Part shown: one piece after another, positions 50,759 to 59,282 of the stretch
Numbering within the stretch: position 1 is the stretch's first letter
Layout of the letters: each line of letters opens with the position of its first letter
Assembly (NCBI GenBank): GCA_958435945.1
Contig: CAUBIC010000003.1
Location: 71,149-135,148 of the forward strand
From: an uncultured Collinsella sp.
GTDB lineage: Bacteria; Actinomycetota; Coriobacteriia; Coriobacteriales; Coriobacteriaceae
Length of the DNA: 64,000 bases
Direction: 5' to 3'
Translations under genes and position numbers: made by a program
Notes under the pieces: generated by a model
What the model was told of the DNA's origin: nothing
The model's input: the letters and a program-made list of their open reading frames with translations, nothing else
Database searches by the model: none

Positions 50759-52315
50759 TTATTTAGCGATATCGACGGCACGGCTCTCGCGAATCACGAC
50801 AACGCGAACCTGACCGGGATACTCCATCTCTTCCTCGATCTGATGGGCGATATCGTGTGCAAGCACCGTGGACTGGGCATCGGAGATCTTGTCCGGCTGA
50901 ACCATGACATGGACTTCGCGACCGGCCTGCATGGCATAGGTACGCTCGACGCCGTCGTGAGAATTGGCAATCTCCTCGAGCTTCTCAAGGCGCTTGATGT
51001 AGTTCTCGGCCGACTCACGGCGGGCGCCGGGACGAGAAGCGGAGACGGCATCGGCAGCCTGGACCAGAACGTCGAGCACCGTGTTGGGATCGACATCGGC
51101 ATGATGGGCCTCGATCGCGTGGACGATAACGGGCTTCTCACCATAACGGCGGGCAAGCTCGGCACCAATCACAGCATGCGGACCCTCAACGTCATGGTCG
51201 ATGGCCTTGCCCAGGTCGTGCAGAAGACCGGCGCGCTTGGCGGTCACAATATCCAGACCAAGCTCGGAGGCCATAACGCCGCAAAGGTCGGAGACCTCAA
51301 GCGAGTGCTGCAGCACGTTCTGGCCAAACGAGGTGCGGTAGCGAAGAGCACCCAGGGTCTTGACGATCTCGGGATGAAGGTCGTGGATACCGGTATCGAA
51401 GGCGGCCTGCTCGCCGGCCTCGCGCACACGCTGCTGAACCAATTCGGCGGCCTTGTGGTACATCTCCTCGATGCGGGCGGGGTGAATACGACCGTCGGCA
51501 ATGAGGTTCTCGAGCGCCACGCGGGCAGTCTCACGACGGACCGGATCGAAGCTCGAGAGCACAACGGTCTCGGGGGTGTCGTCAATCACGAGGTTGACGC
51601 CAGACACCTGCTCAAAGGTGCGGATGTTACGACCCTCACGACCGATGATGCGACCCTTGAGGTCATCGGAGGGAATATGCACGGAAGTGACGGTGACCTC
51701 GGCGGTATGGTCGGCTGCGCAACGCTGAATCGCCAGGGAGAGAATCTCCTGGGCAGTCTTGTGGCACTCGGCGCGGACCTGCTGCTCGGACTCACGGATG
51801 ATGGTGGCCGCCTCGTGGGTAACCTCGCCGCGGACCTTGTCGAGCAGCTCCTTGTGAGCGTCCTCGCGCGTAAGGTCGGCAATACGCTCGAGCTCGGAAG
51901 TCTGCTTGGCGCAGAGCTCCTCAAGCTCGCGAGAGCGCTTCTCGACCTGACCGGCCTGGCTGGACAGCTGATGCTCGCGCTTATCGAGCGCATCGTTGCG
52001 ACGATCGAGCGATTCCTCGCGCTGCATCACGCGATTTTCGAGCGTGCGAATTTCGCTCTTACGCTGCTTGTCCTCGGCCTCGGCGGCCTGCTTGTTCTTG
52101 ATGATCTCTTCCTTAGCCTCGAGCAGAGCCTCTTTTTTGAGGGTCTCGGCCTGACGCTTTGCATCACCGATCAAGGACTCTGCCTGCGCGTGTGCCGACT
52201 GAATCTTTTCGTCGGCCTCGTGAAGACTACCCTGCTTGGCGGTGCGCATGTAGGCAATGGCGGCGATGGCACCCAAAACGAGGCCAACGAGCGCTGCAAT
52301 GATAGGCATGCTCAC
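50759..52315 (-). CDS. rny: Ribonuclease Y
   Basis: Membrane-anchored endoribonuclease that starts mRNA decay. An N-terminal transmembrane helix (IIAALVGLVLGAIAAIAYM), a long coiled coil (30-200), a KH domain (GRIIGREGRNIRTFEQ) and an HD domain with catalytic HD in GLLHDLGKAIDHD. Length 518 aa is typical. It leads the rny-GHKL-spoVS-miaB series. Confidence 0.97.
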   Translation of the reverse strand: MSMPIIAALVGLVLGAIAAIAYMRTAKQGSLHEADEKIQSAHAQAESLIGDAKRQAETLKKEALLEAKEEIIKNKQAAEAEDKQRKSEIRTLENRVMQREESLDRRNDALDKREHQLSSQAGQVEKRSRELEELCAKQTSELERIADLTREDAHKELLDKVRGEVTHEAATIIRESEQQVRAECHKTAQEILSLAIQRCAADHTAEVTVTSVHIPSDDLKGRIIGREGRNIRTFEQVSGVNLVIDDTPETVVLSSFDPVRRETARVALENLIADGRIHPARIEEMYHKAAELVQQRVREAGEQAAFDTGIHDLHPEIVKTLGALRYRTSFGQNVLQHSLEVSDLCGVMASELGLDIVTAKRAGLLHDLGKAIDHDVEGPHAVIGAELARRYGEKPVIVHAIEAHHADVDPNTVLDVLVQAADAVSASRPGARRESAENYIKRLEKLEEIANSHDGVERTYAMQAGREVHVMVQPDKISDAQSTVLAHDIAHQIEEEMEYPGQVRVVVIRESRAVDIAK

Positions 52316-52566
52316 TCCTTTTTATGGATTCGTTACACAGCAAAGCGAACCGTCCTTACGAACGGCTCGCGACATTTGAGTAATATGGGCGCAGCTTATG
52401 CGGGTCGGATACAGATAAACATATAAACAAACTCATCACAGATGAGCACATATCACAAAGCAAATGACAGCAATTATCCTACGTTGAACCGCAACAACTG
52501 TCAAATAAACGCACCCGCACGGCGCCAATCGAGCGGTGAACGGCAGGGGCGAAACGGGTGCTACGC

Positions 52567-53259
52567 TTATACGGAGCATTCCTCACTTAAAGCATCGAGG
52601 CGTGCCTTAACGGCATCGGCGGCGATGTGATAGGAAAAACCCTTACCCATCAAAAACCTGACGAGCTTTTCGAATGCACGTACTTCGGGAACGCGACGTT
52701 TAGCGAGCAAGGCCGAAGCGCGAGCCAAGTCATCATCAACGGCAAAATAAGCCTCGGGATACCCGGGGATATCGTCAAGCACGACATGACGGCGTTTGAG
52801 TTCAACCTCGATCTTGCGCTGCCCCCAGCCGCGACGCTTGCGCTCTTCGATAAAGTACGAGCAAAAGCGGTTCTCGTCCAAAAAACGATACTCGGTCGCT
52901 CGAGCAACTGCAAAATCGATCGCAGGCTGTCGAAAGCCATAGCGCGCCAACTTATCGCGCACCTCGCCCGTGGCATGATCGCGGCGCGAAAGCATCTCGG
53001 TCACCATGGTAAGCGCACATTTACGTTCGATAAGCTGCACCGCCTCGCGAAAGTCATCCCAATCACAGGGAAGATCGGGGCGGTTCTTAACGTACAGGCG
53101 CGCCACGCGCACGGGAATCCAAATGGAACGTTCGAAACCGCCCTCAAGATCGCAATCGATATGCGCACAGGGCTTTTTAGACGCATAACCGCTCGAGAAC
53201 GAGGAGGCCGCTTTCTTATCGGGAAAAACGACCGTGGCCTCGGTCACCGTATACGACAT
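52567..53259 (-). CDS. recX: Regulatory protein RecX
   Basis: Small helical modulator of RecA. Three-helix repeats are recognisable: MLSRRDHATGEVRDKLARYGF, LDENRFCSYFIEERKRRGWGQRKI and the last, FLMGKGFSYHIAADAV. It starts 11 bp after recA on the same strand and is presumably cotranscribed from the SOS promoter. Confidence 0.9.
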   Translation of the reverse strand: MSYTVTEATVVFPDKKAASSFSSGYASKKPCAHIDCDLEGGFERSIWIPVRVARLYVKNRPDLPCDWDDFREAVQLIERKCALTMVTEMLSRRDHATGEVRDKLARYGFRQPAIDFAVARATEYRFLDENRFCSYFIEERKRRGWGQRKIEVELKRRHVVLDDIPGYPEAYFAVDDDLARASALLAKRRVPEVRAFEKLVRFLMGKGFSYHIAADAVKARLDALSEECSV

Positions 53260-53270
53260 GTCGGCATCCG

Positions 53271-54419
53271 CTACTCGTCGTCATCGTCGAGCATTGCGGA
53301 GCCATCGATGGCGTACAGCTCATCAAACTCCTCGGGGGCGGGCTGATCGGTCAACTCAACCTCGGAGGGGGCATCGTCGTCATACTCAAGGCCGCAGGCA
53401 AGGCGAACCTTGTGCTCGATCTCGTCGGCGCAATCGGGGTGCTCGCGCAGGAACGTCTTGGCGGCCTCGCGACCGTTGCCGAGCTTATCCTCGCCATAGG
53501 CAAACCAGGACCCCATCTTTTTACAGATGCCGCACTCGACGGCCATATCCAGAATCGAGCCCTCTTTGGAGATGCCGGTGCCATACATGATGTCAAACTC
53601 AGCCGAGCGGAACGGAGCGGCCACCTTGTTCTTAACGACCTTGGCACGCACGCGATTGCCGATAACCTCGTCCTTGAGCTTGATGGTATCGATTTTGCGA
53701 ATATCGATTCGCACGGAAGAGAAAAACTTGAGTGCGCGGCCGCCCGTGGTGGTCTCGGGGTTGCCGAACATGACGCCGATCTTCTCGCGCAACTGGTTAA
53801 TGAAGATGCAGGTCGTGTTGGACTTGGCAAGCGAGCCGGCAAGCTTGCGGAGCGCCTGGCTCATCAAGCGAGCCTGCAGACCCACCGTCGTGTCACCGAT
53901 CTCGCCCTCGATTTCGGCACGCGGAGTCAAGGCGGCAACAGAGTCGACGACGATGGCGTCGATGGCACCGGAGCGCACAAGCATATCGACGATCTCGAGC
54001 GCCTGCTCGCCCGTATCGGGCTGGGAAATGAGGACCTCATCGATATCAACACCGATGCGCGCGGCATAGGTGGGATCAAGCGCGTGCTCGGCATCGATAA
54101 ATGCAACAACGCCGCCCATGGCCTGAGCCTCTGCAAGAATCTCGAGCGAAAGCGTCGTCTTACCGGAGGACTCGGGGCCATAAATCTCGACGATACGGCC
54201 GCGCGGCACGCCGCCGATACCCAAGGCGGCATCGAGCGCCAGAGAGCCCGTCGGAATAGCCTCGACCTCGAGCTCGGGACCACCGTCGCCATACCTCATA
54301 ATAGAGCCCTGGCCGAACTTCTTCTCGATCTCGGCCTTGGTGGTGGCGATCATCTCGTCGCGCTCTTTACCCGTCGTTCGTGCATGAACGGTACGTACGG
54401 GACCTGAATTCTTGGCCAT
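53271..54419 (-). CDS. recA: Recombinase RecA
   Basis: Walker A GPESSGKTTL, DAEHALDP, Walker B region IVVDSVAALTPRAE, loop L2 FINQLREKIGVMFGNPETTTGG. The C-terminus is acidic (MLDDDDE), as usual. The ATG at 54419 follows GAGGAGG; an in-frame upstream start is less likely. Length 382 aa. Its promoter contains a LexA box. Confidence 0.98.
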   Translation of the reverse strand: MAKNSGPVRTVHARTTGKERDEMIATTKAEIEKKFGQGSIMRYGDGGPELEVEAIPTGSLALDAALGIGGVPRGRIVEIYGPESSGKTTLSLEILAEAQAMGGVVAFIDAEHALDPTYAARIGVDIDEVLISQPDTGEQALEIVDMLVRSGAIDAIVVDSVAALTPRAEIEGEIGDTTVGLQARLMSQALRKLAGSLAKSNTTCIFINQLREKIGVMFGNPETTTGGRALKFFSSVRIDIRKIDTIKLKDEVIGNRVRAKVVKNKVAAPFRSAEFDIMYGTGISKEGSILDMAVECGICKKMGSWFAYGEDKLGNGREAAKTFLREHPDCADEIEHKVRLACGLEYDDDAPSEVELTDQPAPEEFDELYAIDGSAMLDDDDE

Positions 54420-54449
54420 GAATAGCCCTCCTCTTAACAACCTGAAACG

Positions 54450-54478
54450 ATAATAAACGAACGGCTGTTCGTGGTCAA
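54450..54478 (-). promoter_or_regulatory. recA promoter with an SOS box in the spacer
   Basis: On the minus strand TTGACC (54473-54478), a 17-bp spacer and TATTAT (54450-54455). The perfect palindrome CGAACAGCCGTTCG (54458-54471) fills the spacer, so LexA binding directly blocks polymerase. Confidence 0.88.
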
Positions 54479-54501
54479 CCGTTCAGATTCATCATATGCA
54501 C

Positions 54502-54558
54502 CCGACCATTCCAAAACCCGACCAAACGCCGACCAATCACCGACCAAACGCTTGACCA
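54502..54558. repeat. Short direct repeats upstream of the recA promoter
   Basis: CCGACCA occurs at 54502, 54518, 54529 and 54540, with a variant TTGACCA at 54552; three spacings are 11-12 bp, about one helical turn. Confidence 0.6.
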
Positions 54559-54645
54559 CGCCAATCACAAATACGGGTGCTCGAACAAACTTAGGCCTTA
54601 TACCAGCGCAAACACCAATACCGTCAAAGGTCTCTATCTCCACAA

Positions 54646-54669
54646 TTAAGGGGCCCAAAGGCCCCTTAA
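54646..54669 (-). terminator. Terminator after pncC
   Basis: TTAAGGGGCC/GGCCCCTTAA around a 4-nt loop, 8 bases beyond the pncC stop codon. Confidence 0.7.
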
Positions 54670-54676
54670 ACCACGT

Positions 54677-55207
54677 CTATTCCATAGAATTGAGCACGCG
54701 GACAATGCGTCCCAAAGCCTCCGCGACCGCACAGGCACGAACGCACGACCGATCGCCCTCGTAATGACAGCGTGCAGACTCGACAACCGGCGCTCCACCA
54801 TCGGCCGCGCGATACGCCCAGCCAATATAGAACGTACCGGCGGGGTCTTGCTCGGTGCCACCACCGGGTCCAGCGTAGCCCGTTGCGCTTACGGCTATAT
54901 CGCTCTGATAGAGGTCCAGCGAGCCCGCGGCCATCTCACGCGCCGTCTGGTGCGACACGGCGCTAAACTGATCGAGCGTTTCCTGCTCGACGCCGAGCAC
55001 GCGATGTTTGATCTCATCGCAGTAGGTCACCGCACCGCCACGAAGCACCGCCGAGGCACCCGGGATATCGGCAATCGTCGAGGCGATCATGCCCGCCGTC
55101 AGCGACTCCGCCGTCGACACCTTCACACCACGAGCACTCGCGCGCTCGACAATATCGCGCGCCAGCTCCTCGTTGTTTGCGGCGATCTGCAAATAAGACT
55201 CCGTCAT
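54677..55207 (-). CDS. pncC: CinA C-terminal family nicotinamide-nucleotide amidohydrolase
   Basis: Deamidates nicotinamide mononucleotide. Only the C-terminal CinA domain is present (176 aa): STAESLTAGMIASTIADIPGAS, GGAVTYCDEIKHRVLGV, AVSHQTAREMA and ATGYAGPGGG. The pgsA-cinA-recA order is widely conserved. The ATG at 55207 is preferred to a GTG 6 bases upstream. Confidence 0.93.
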   Translation of the reverse strand: MTESYLQIAANNEELARDIVERASARGVKVSTAESLTAGMIASTIADIPGASAVLRGGAVTYCDEIKHRVLGVEQETLDQFSAVSHQTAREMAAGSLDLYQSDIAVSATGYAGPGGGTEQDPAGTFYIGWAYRAADGGAPVVESARCHYEGDRSCVRACAVAEALGRIVRVLNSME

Positions 55208-55219
55208 ACCCACCAGGAC

Positions 55220-55858
55220 CTAGACCGAAAAGACGATCTTGCGACAGTTCCAGAAGTACTGGGCGCCCGAGACAATGGTCAAAATCACGGCGATGACGTA
55301 CAGGAAGCGCGACACCGAATAGACACCGAGCACCAGCGACACCGGCCCCAACTGAAGGCCGGCCATCGCAAAAACGCACAGATAACCGCAGATGGAGACC
55401 ATCGTGGTCGCCGTCTTGTACTTGCCGAGCTTATCGGCGGCAACGACCACGCCGGCAGCGCTCGCGACCATGCGAAGGGCGCTCACCAGCAGCTCACGAA
55501 ACAGGATAATGAACACGGACCACACGGTCACCATGCCAAAATCCAGGAACAGCAGCAAGGCCGAGAAAACGAGCAGCTTGTCGGCGATGGGGTCCAAGAA
55601 CTTGCCGAAATCGGTAATCTCGTTACGCGAGCGCGCCAGATAGCCGTCGACCTTATCGGTGCACGACAGGATCACATACAAAATGAAGGCAGCGGCGGCG
55701 AGCGGGCCGTCGAAGGTGCTCCAGTCCGTACCGGCAACGCTCGCGTGAGACAGGGCCGAGACGATCATGAACACCGGGATAAAGGCGATGCGAACGCACG
55801 TCACGATGTTGGCGGGCGTCCAAACACTCGTCAGTTCCTTATTGCTCTTGTTTGCCAC
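55220..55858 (-). CDS. pgsA: CDP-diacylglycerol-glycerol-3-phosphate 3-phosphatidyltransferase
   Basis: Makes phosphatidylglycerol phosphate. NIVTCVRIAFIPVF at the start, then the catalytic motif in DKVDGYLARSRNEI and DFGKFLDPIADK (D-G-x2-A-R-x8-G-x3-D-x3-D), and several helices. It sits in the classic rimO-pgsA-cinA-recA order, which supports its being the housekeeping enzyme. Confidence 0.94.
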   Translation of the reverse strand: MANKSNKELTSVWTPANIVTCVRIAFIPVFMIVSALSHASVAGTDWSTFDGPLAAAAFILYVILSCTDKVDGYLARSRNEITDFGKFLDPIADKLLVFSALLLFLDFGMVTVWSVFIILFRELLVSALRMVASAAGVVVAADKLGKYKTATTMVSICGYLCVFAMAGLQLGPVSLVLGVYSVSRFLYVIAVILTIVSGAQYFWNCRKIVFSV

Positions 55859-55867
55859 GACGCTCTC

Positions 55868-57217
55868 CTACTCCACAACATGGCCGATAAGCTCATAACA
55901 GAAGCTATCGGTAAACTCGACGGTCAGAATATCGCCCACAGACGCCTCGCTGGCGTCCAAATGTACCGCGCCATCGGAATCGGGCGCCTGGAACCAGGCG
56001 TGACCGATCAGCTCGGCGCCGTCCTCAGTCTCCTCGATGCCATCGACGATAACCTGGGCGCGCTCGCCCACATGAGCTGCCGTAGCGGCAAAACCGAGCG
56101 ACTCGGCCAGGTCCATGGCCTCCTGGGCTCGCTCGAGCTTGACCTCCTCATCGACCTGTCCGTCCATCTTAGCGGCCAGGCTACCCTCCTCCCGCGAGTA
56201 GGCAAAGACGCTCGTGTAGTCAAAGCCGACGGTGTCCATAAAGTCGATAAGGTCACGGAACTCGTCGTCGGTCTCGGTCGGGAAGCCGACCATGGCCGTG
56301 GAGCGAATCACGATCCCGGGGATGCGCTCGCGAAGATCACGGAACAGATCCTCGAGCTCCTGGCGCGAACCGGAGCGACGCATGGCCTTAAGGATGCGCG
56401 CGTCACAGTGCTGCACGGGGATATCGATATAGGGCAGCACCTCGGGCGTATCGCGAATCGTCTCGATAAGCTCGTCGGTCATGCCCTCGGGCTGCAGATA
56501 GAGCACGCGGACCCAAACATTGTGCGGGCGCACGGCCTCAGCGACGGCACGCAGCAGCTGCGCCAGATTGCGCGGCGAGCCCTCGGCGACGTCCTCGTCG
56601 GCAAAGTCGGTGCCCCAGATGCCCGTGTCCTGGCCGATCAGCACAATCTCGCGCACACCGCCGGCAACCAGGTCACGCACCTCGGAGATAATGCTCTCGG
56701 CATTGCGCGAATGATAGCGACCGCGAATGTAGGGGATCATGCAGAAGCTGCAAAAACGATTGCAGCCATCGGAGATCTTGACGTAGGCAACAGCGCCCTC
56801 GACGGTACGCTTGACCTGCGGGATATAGGCGGCAATCTCGCGCTCCACACCCAGTACGCCATCGATGACAGAGACGATACCGTCTTCCTCATCGGCCTTC
56901 ACAAAGGCCGCGACCTCGGGAAGCTCGTCGGGCAGGTCATCGCCGTAACGAGACGGCACGCAACCACACATGACGATGGGGCAGGCGCGAACGCCGTCCT
57001 GCACCTCGTTAGCGAGCTCGAGCGTGGTCTCGATGCTCTCGGACGTCGCCGAGGCAAGAAACGAGCACGTGTTGACGATAGCGATATCGGCATCCTGCGG
57101 ATCGAATGCTTCCTCGTAGCCCGCAGCGGTCAGCAGCGAACGCATGCGGTCGGTATCGACCTCGTTCTTGGCGCAGCCAAGCGTGATGTAGAGTACAGAA
57201 CCCAACGGAGTATCCAT
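55868..57217 (-). CDS. rimO: Ribosomal protein S12 methylthiotransferase RimO
   Basis: A radical SAM methylthiotransferase acting on an Asp of S12. The N-terminal cluster cysteines are in TLGCAKNEVDTD, NTCSFLASAT and CGCVPSRYG; the radical SAM motif is CNRFCSFCMIP. A TRAM domain is at the end. Distinguished from MiaB by the LGCAKN start and by synteny with pgsA. Confidence 0.95.
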   Translation of the reverse strand: MDTPLGSVLYITLGCAKNEVDTDRMRSLLTAAGYEEAFDPQDADIAIVNTCSFLASATSESIETTLELANEVQDGVRACPIVMCGCVPSRYGDDLPDELPEVAAFVKADEEDGIVSVIDGVLGVEREIAAYIPQVKRTVEGAVAYVKISDGCNRFCSFCMIPYIRGRYHSRNAESIISEVRDLVAGGVREIVLIGQDTGIWGTDFADEDVAEGSPRNLAQLLRAVAEAVRPHNVWVRVLYLQPEGMTDELIETIRDTPEVLPYIDIPVQHCDARILKAMRRSGSRQELEDLFRDLRERIPGIVIRSTAMVGFPTETDDEFRDLIDFMDTVGFDYTSVFAYSREEGSLAAKMDGQVDEEVKLERAQEAMDLAESLGFAATAAHVGERAQVIVDGIEETEDGAELIGHAWFQAPDSDGAVHLDASEASVGDILTVEFTDSFCYELIGHVVE

Positions 57218-57243
57218 GTTGGAGAACGGTCCTTTCGAGTAAA

Positions 57244-57741
57244 TTAGCGGTAGTTGGTAAACTGCAGCGGCTGGCCGTAGTCCTGGTCGCGCAGGAACTG
57301 GATCACCGTCTGAAGCGCGTCCTTAGAAGCCGAGGAAACGCGCAGCTTATCGGCCTCGATGGTCACCTTGACCTTGAGCTTTTGATCCTTGATGTCCTTA
57401 TTGATCTTCTTGGCGGTCGCCTGGTCGATGCCCTCGACAATATGGCCGAGCACGCGCACGGTACCGCCCGAAGCTGCCTGCGGGGCGTCCCAAGAGACAG
57501 CCTTAAGGTCGATACCGCGCTTGATGAGCTTAGAGCTCAGCACGTCGATGATCTGCTTGGAGACGAAATCGGCCGGAGCATTGATCGTAAAGAGTTTATC
57601 GCCCTTCGAAAGCTCGATGGTGGCGCCGGAGTCCTTGAGGTCATAGCGCTGAGAGATCTCGCGGGTGGTCTGTTGGAAGGCGTTATCGACCTCCTGCATA
57701 TTGACCTCGGACACAACGTCGAAGCTGGAATCTTTAGCCAT
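57244..57741 (-). CDS. YajQ family nucleotide-binding protein
   Basis: DSSFDVVSEVNMQEVDNA at the start and RYDLKDSGATIEL, AKKINKDIKDQKLKVK and VSSASKDALQTVIQFL match YajQ over its full 165 residues. Members bind c-di-GMP or nucleotides in some species; the role here is unknown. Confidence 0.93.
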   Translation of the reverse strand: MAKDSSFDVVSEVNMQEVDNAFQQTTREISQRYDLKDSGATIELSKGDKLFTINAPADFVSKQIIDVLSSKLIKRGIDLKAVSWDAPQAASGGTVRVLGHIVEGIDQATAKKINKDIKDQKLKVKVTIEADKLRVSSASKDALQTVIQFLRDQDYGQPLQFTNYR

Positions 57742-57767
57742 GGTTCTTCCTTTCGGTACGGGGAGCC

Positions 57768-59282
57768 TTAGTAGCTGTCGTACGAATAGTCATCTGAATC
57801 GTTTGCTGTCTGGCCATCGGATGCCGTGTCGGTGCCGTCGGCAGATTGGGCGTCGGTGCCGTCGGTAGACTGGGGGTCGGTGCCGTCTGCAGTATCGGTG
57901 CCGTCGGCACTCTCGCCGTCTTCGGAGTCAGTGGTCTCCTTCTTGGGAACGGTAATGGTCACGCGCGCCACGCCCGATGTCTTGGTGTCGTAGCGAACCT
58001 TTTCACCGTTCTTGGTAACCGTAACATCGGAGGGCTTGGACGTGGTGATCTCGATCGAGGACTCGGGCGTGTACTCCTGCTCAAAGGGACCGGTTGCCTG
58101 GGCGCCAAAGACCGATTTACCGTCGACCTTGACCTCGATCCAGGCGGTCTTGCCCTTGGCAACGGAGACCTTGACCTTGATGACCTCGTCCTCTTTCTTT
58201 TTCGCGTTCGCCTTGGCGGCATCGGAATCGGCAGAATCCGTCGCCTCGTCGGTGCCTTCATCCTCGTCAACAGATTCGGTCTTCTTGGAAGACTTCTTGG
58301 TCGTCGTCTTGGTGGCCGCGGGCGTCTCGGGCGTCGACTCGGGTGCAGAAGAGCCGCAGCCACGCAAGAGAACCACGATGAGCAAAATCAGCAGCAGCGC
58401 AACAGCACCGATGCCAGCGTAAACGACACGCGGATCGAGTCCGTTGTTCTGGGAGTCGCGCCCGCCGCTGCGTGCGCGACTGGAGCCGCCACGGCCATTC
58501 CCCTGCGGCATGCGGGCGCGACTGCTATCGGGACGACCACGATAGCCGCCGTGGCTCTGCGAGCCGCGCTGGCCCGAACGCGGCGCAAGCTCGCCACGGT
58601 TCTGATAGCCACGCTGGCCAGAGCGAGGCGCCGAAGAGCGCTGACCGTAAGGCTGCGATTGCGAACGGAGGCGCGGCGTCACCTGCGTGGTATCGGCGTC
58701 GGCATATCCACCGTGGGAACGCCCGGCAGAAACTCCGCGATAACCACGACCGGAGTAGCCACCGTCGCCGTAACCGGCGCGGGGATCGCGACTCAACCCG
58801 CGAGCGGCGGGAAGCGCACGGTCATCCGGCATGGGCGTACTGCGGAAGCGATCTCGCTGAGAACGAATCTCCTCGCTGGAGCCCGTCTCGGTGATATAGC
58901 CCGCCTGCGGAGGGCGCTGGCCATACCGCGTCGAGCGACCACCCTGAACCATCAGAAAGCGTCCGTTATCGACCGACGAACGCGAGTTAACGTAGCCGGC
59001 AGCATCCTGAAAACGACCGCCCCGCTGCGAGGTCTCGCGTTCATATGCCATGAGGTCATCAAAATAAGCGTTGACGACCTCGCGAGGGTTAAGCCCCAAA
59101 AAGCGTGCATAGCTCGAAATCATGCCCTGCGCATAGCCGCGCGGGGGCATCGATGCAAAGTTACCGGTCTCGAAAAACTCGATGATCTGCGGCCTGATTT
59201 TGATGGTGTTGGCGACCTGCTGGATGGAAAGGCCCATCCGGCGACGCTGCTCGAGCAGCATGTCACCAAAGCGTGCAGCCAT
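57768..59282 (-). CDS. RodZ-like helix-turn-helix membrane protein (DUF4115)
   Basis: A cytoplasmic HTH (MLLEQRRRMGLSIQQVANTI; FARFL-type helix SSYARFLGLNPREVV) is followed by a long Arg/Gly/Ser-rich disordered region (100-275), one membrane helix (VVYAGIGAVALLLILLIVVLL) and an outside DUF4115-type beta domain ending in an Asp/Gly/Thr-rich tail. RodZ links MreB to the wall machinery. The disordered segment is longer than usual. The ATG overlaps the ftsK stop (TGATG). Confidence 0.85.
   Translation of the reverse strand: MAARFGDMLLEQRRRMGLSIQQVANTIKIRPQIIEFFETGNFASMPPRGYAQGMISSYARFLGLNPREVVNAYFDDLMAYERETSQRGGRFQDAAGYVNSRSSVDNGRFLMVQGGRSTRYGQRPPQAGYITETGSSEEIRSQRDRFRSTPMPDDRALPAARGLSRDPRAGYGDGGYSGRGYRGVSAGRSHGGYADADTTQVTPRLRSQSQPYGQRSSAPRSGQRGYQNRGELAPRSGQRGSQSHGGYRGRPDSSRARMPQGNGRGGSSRARSGGRDSQNNGLDPRVVYAGIGAVALLLILLIVVLLRGCGSSAPESTPETPAATKTTTKKSSKKTESVDEDEGTDEATDSADSDAAKANAKKKEDEVIKVKVSVAKGKTAWIEVKVDGKSVFGAQATGPFEQEYTPESSIEITTSKPSDVTVTKNGEKVRYDTKTSGVARVTITVPKKETTDSEDGESADGTDTADGTDPQSTDGTDAQSADGTDTASDGQTANDSDDYSYDSY

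Noticed and set aside
54764..57247. Plus-strand open frame of 827 codons opposite pncC, pgsA and rimO
   Set aside because: It runs antisense to three well-identified genes. Such long frames arise from GC-rich third positions on the other strand; no protein family is visible in it.
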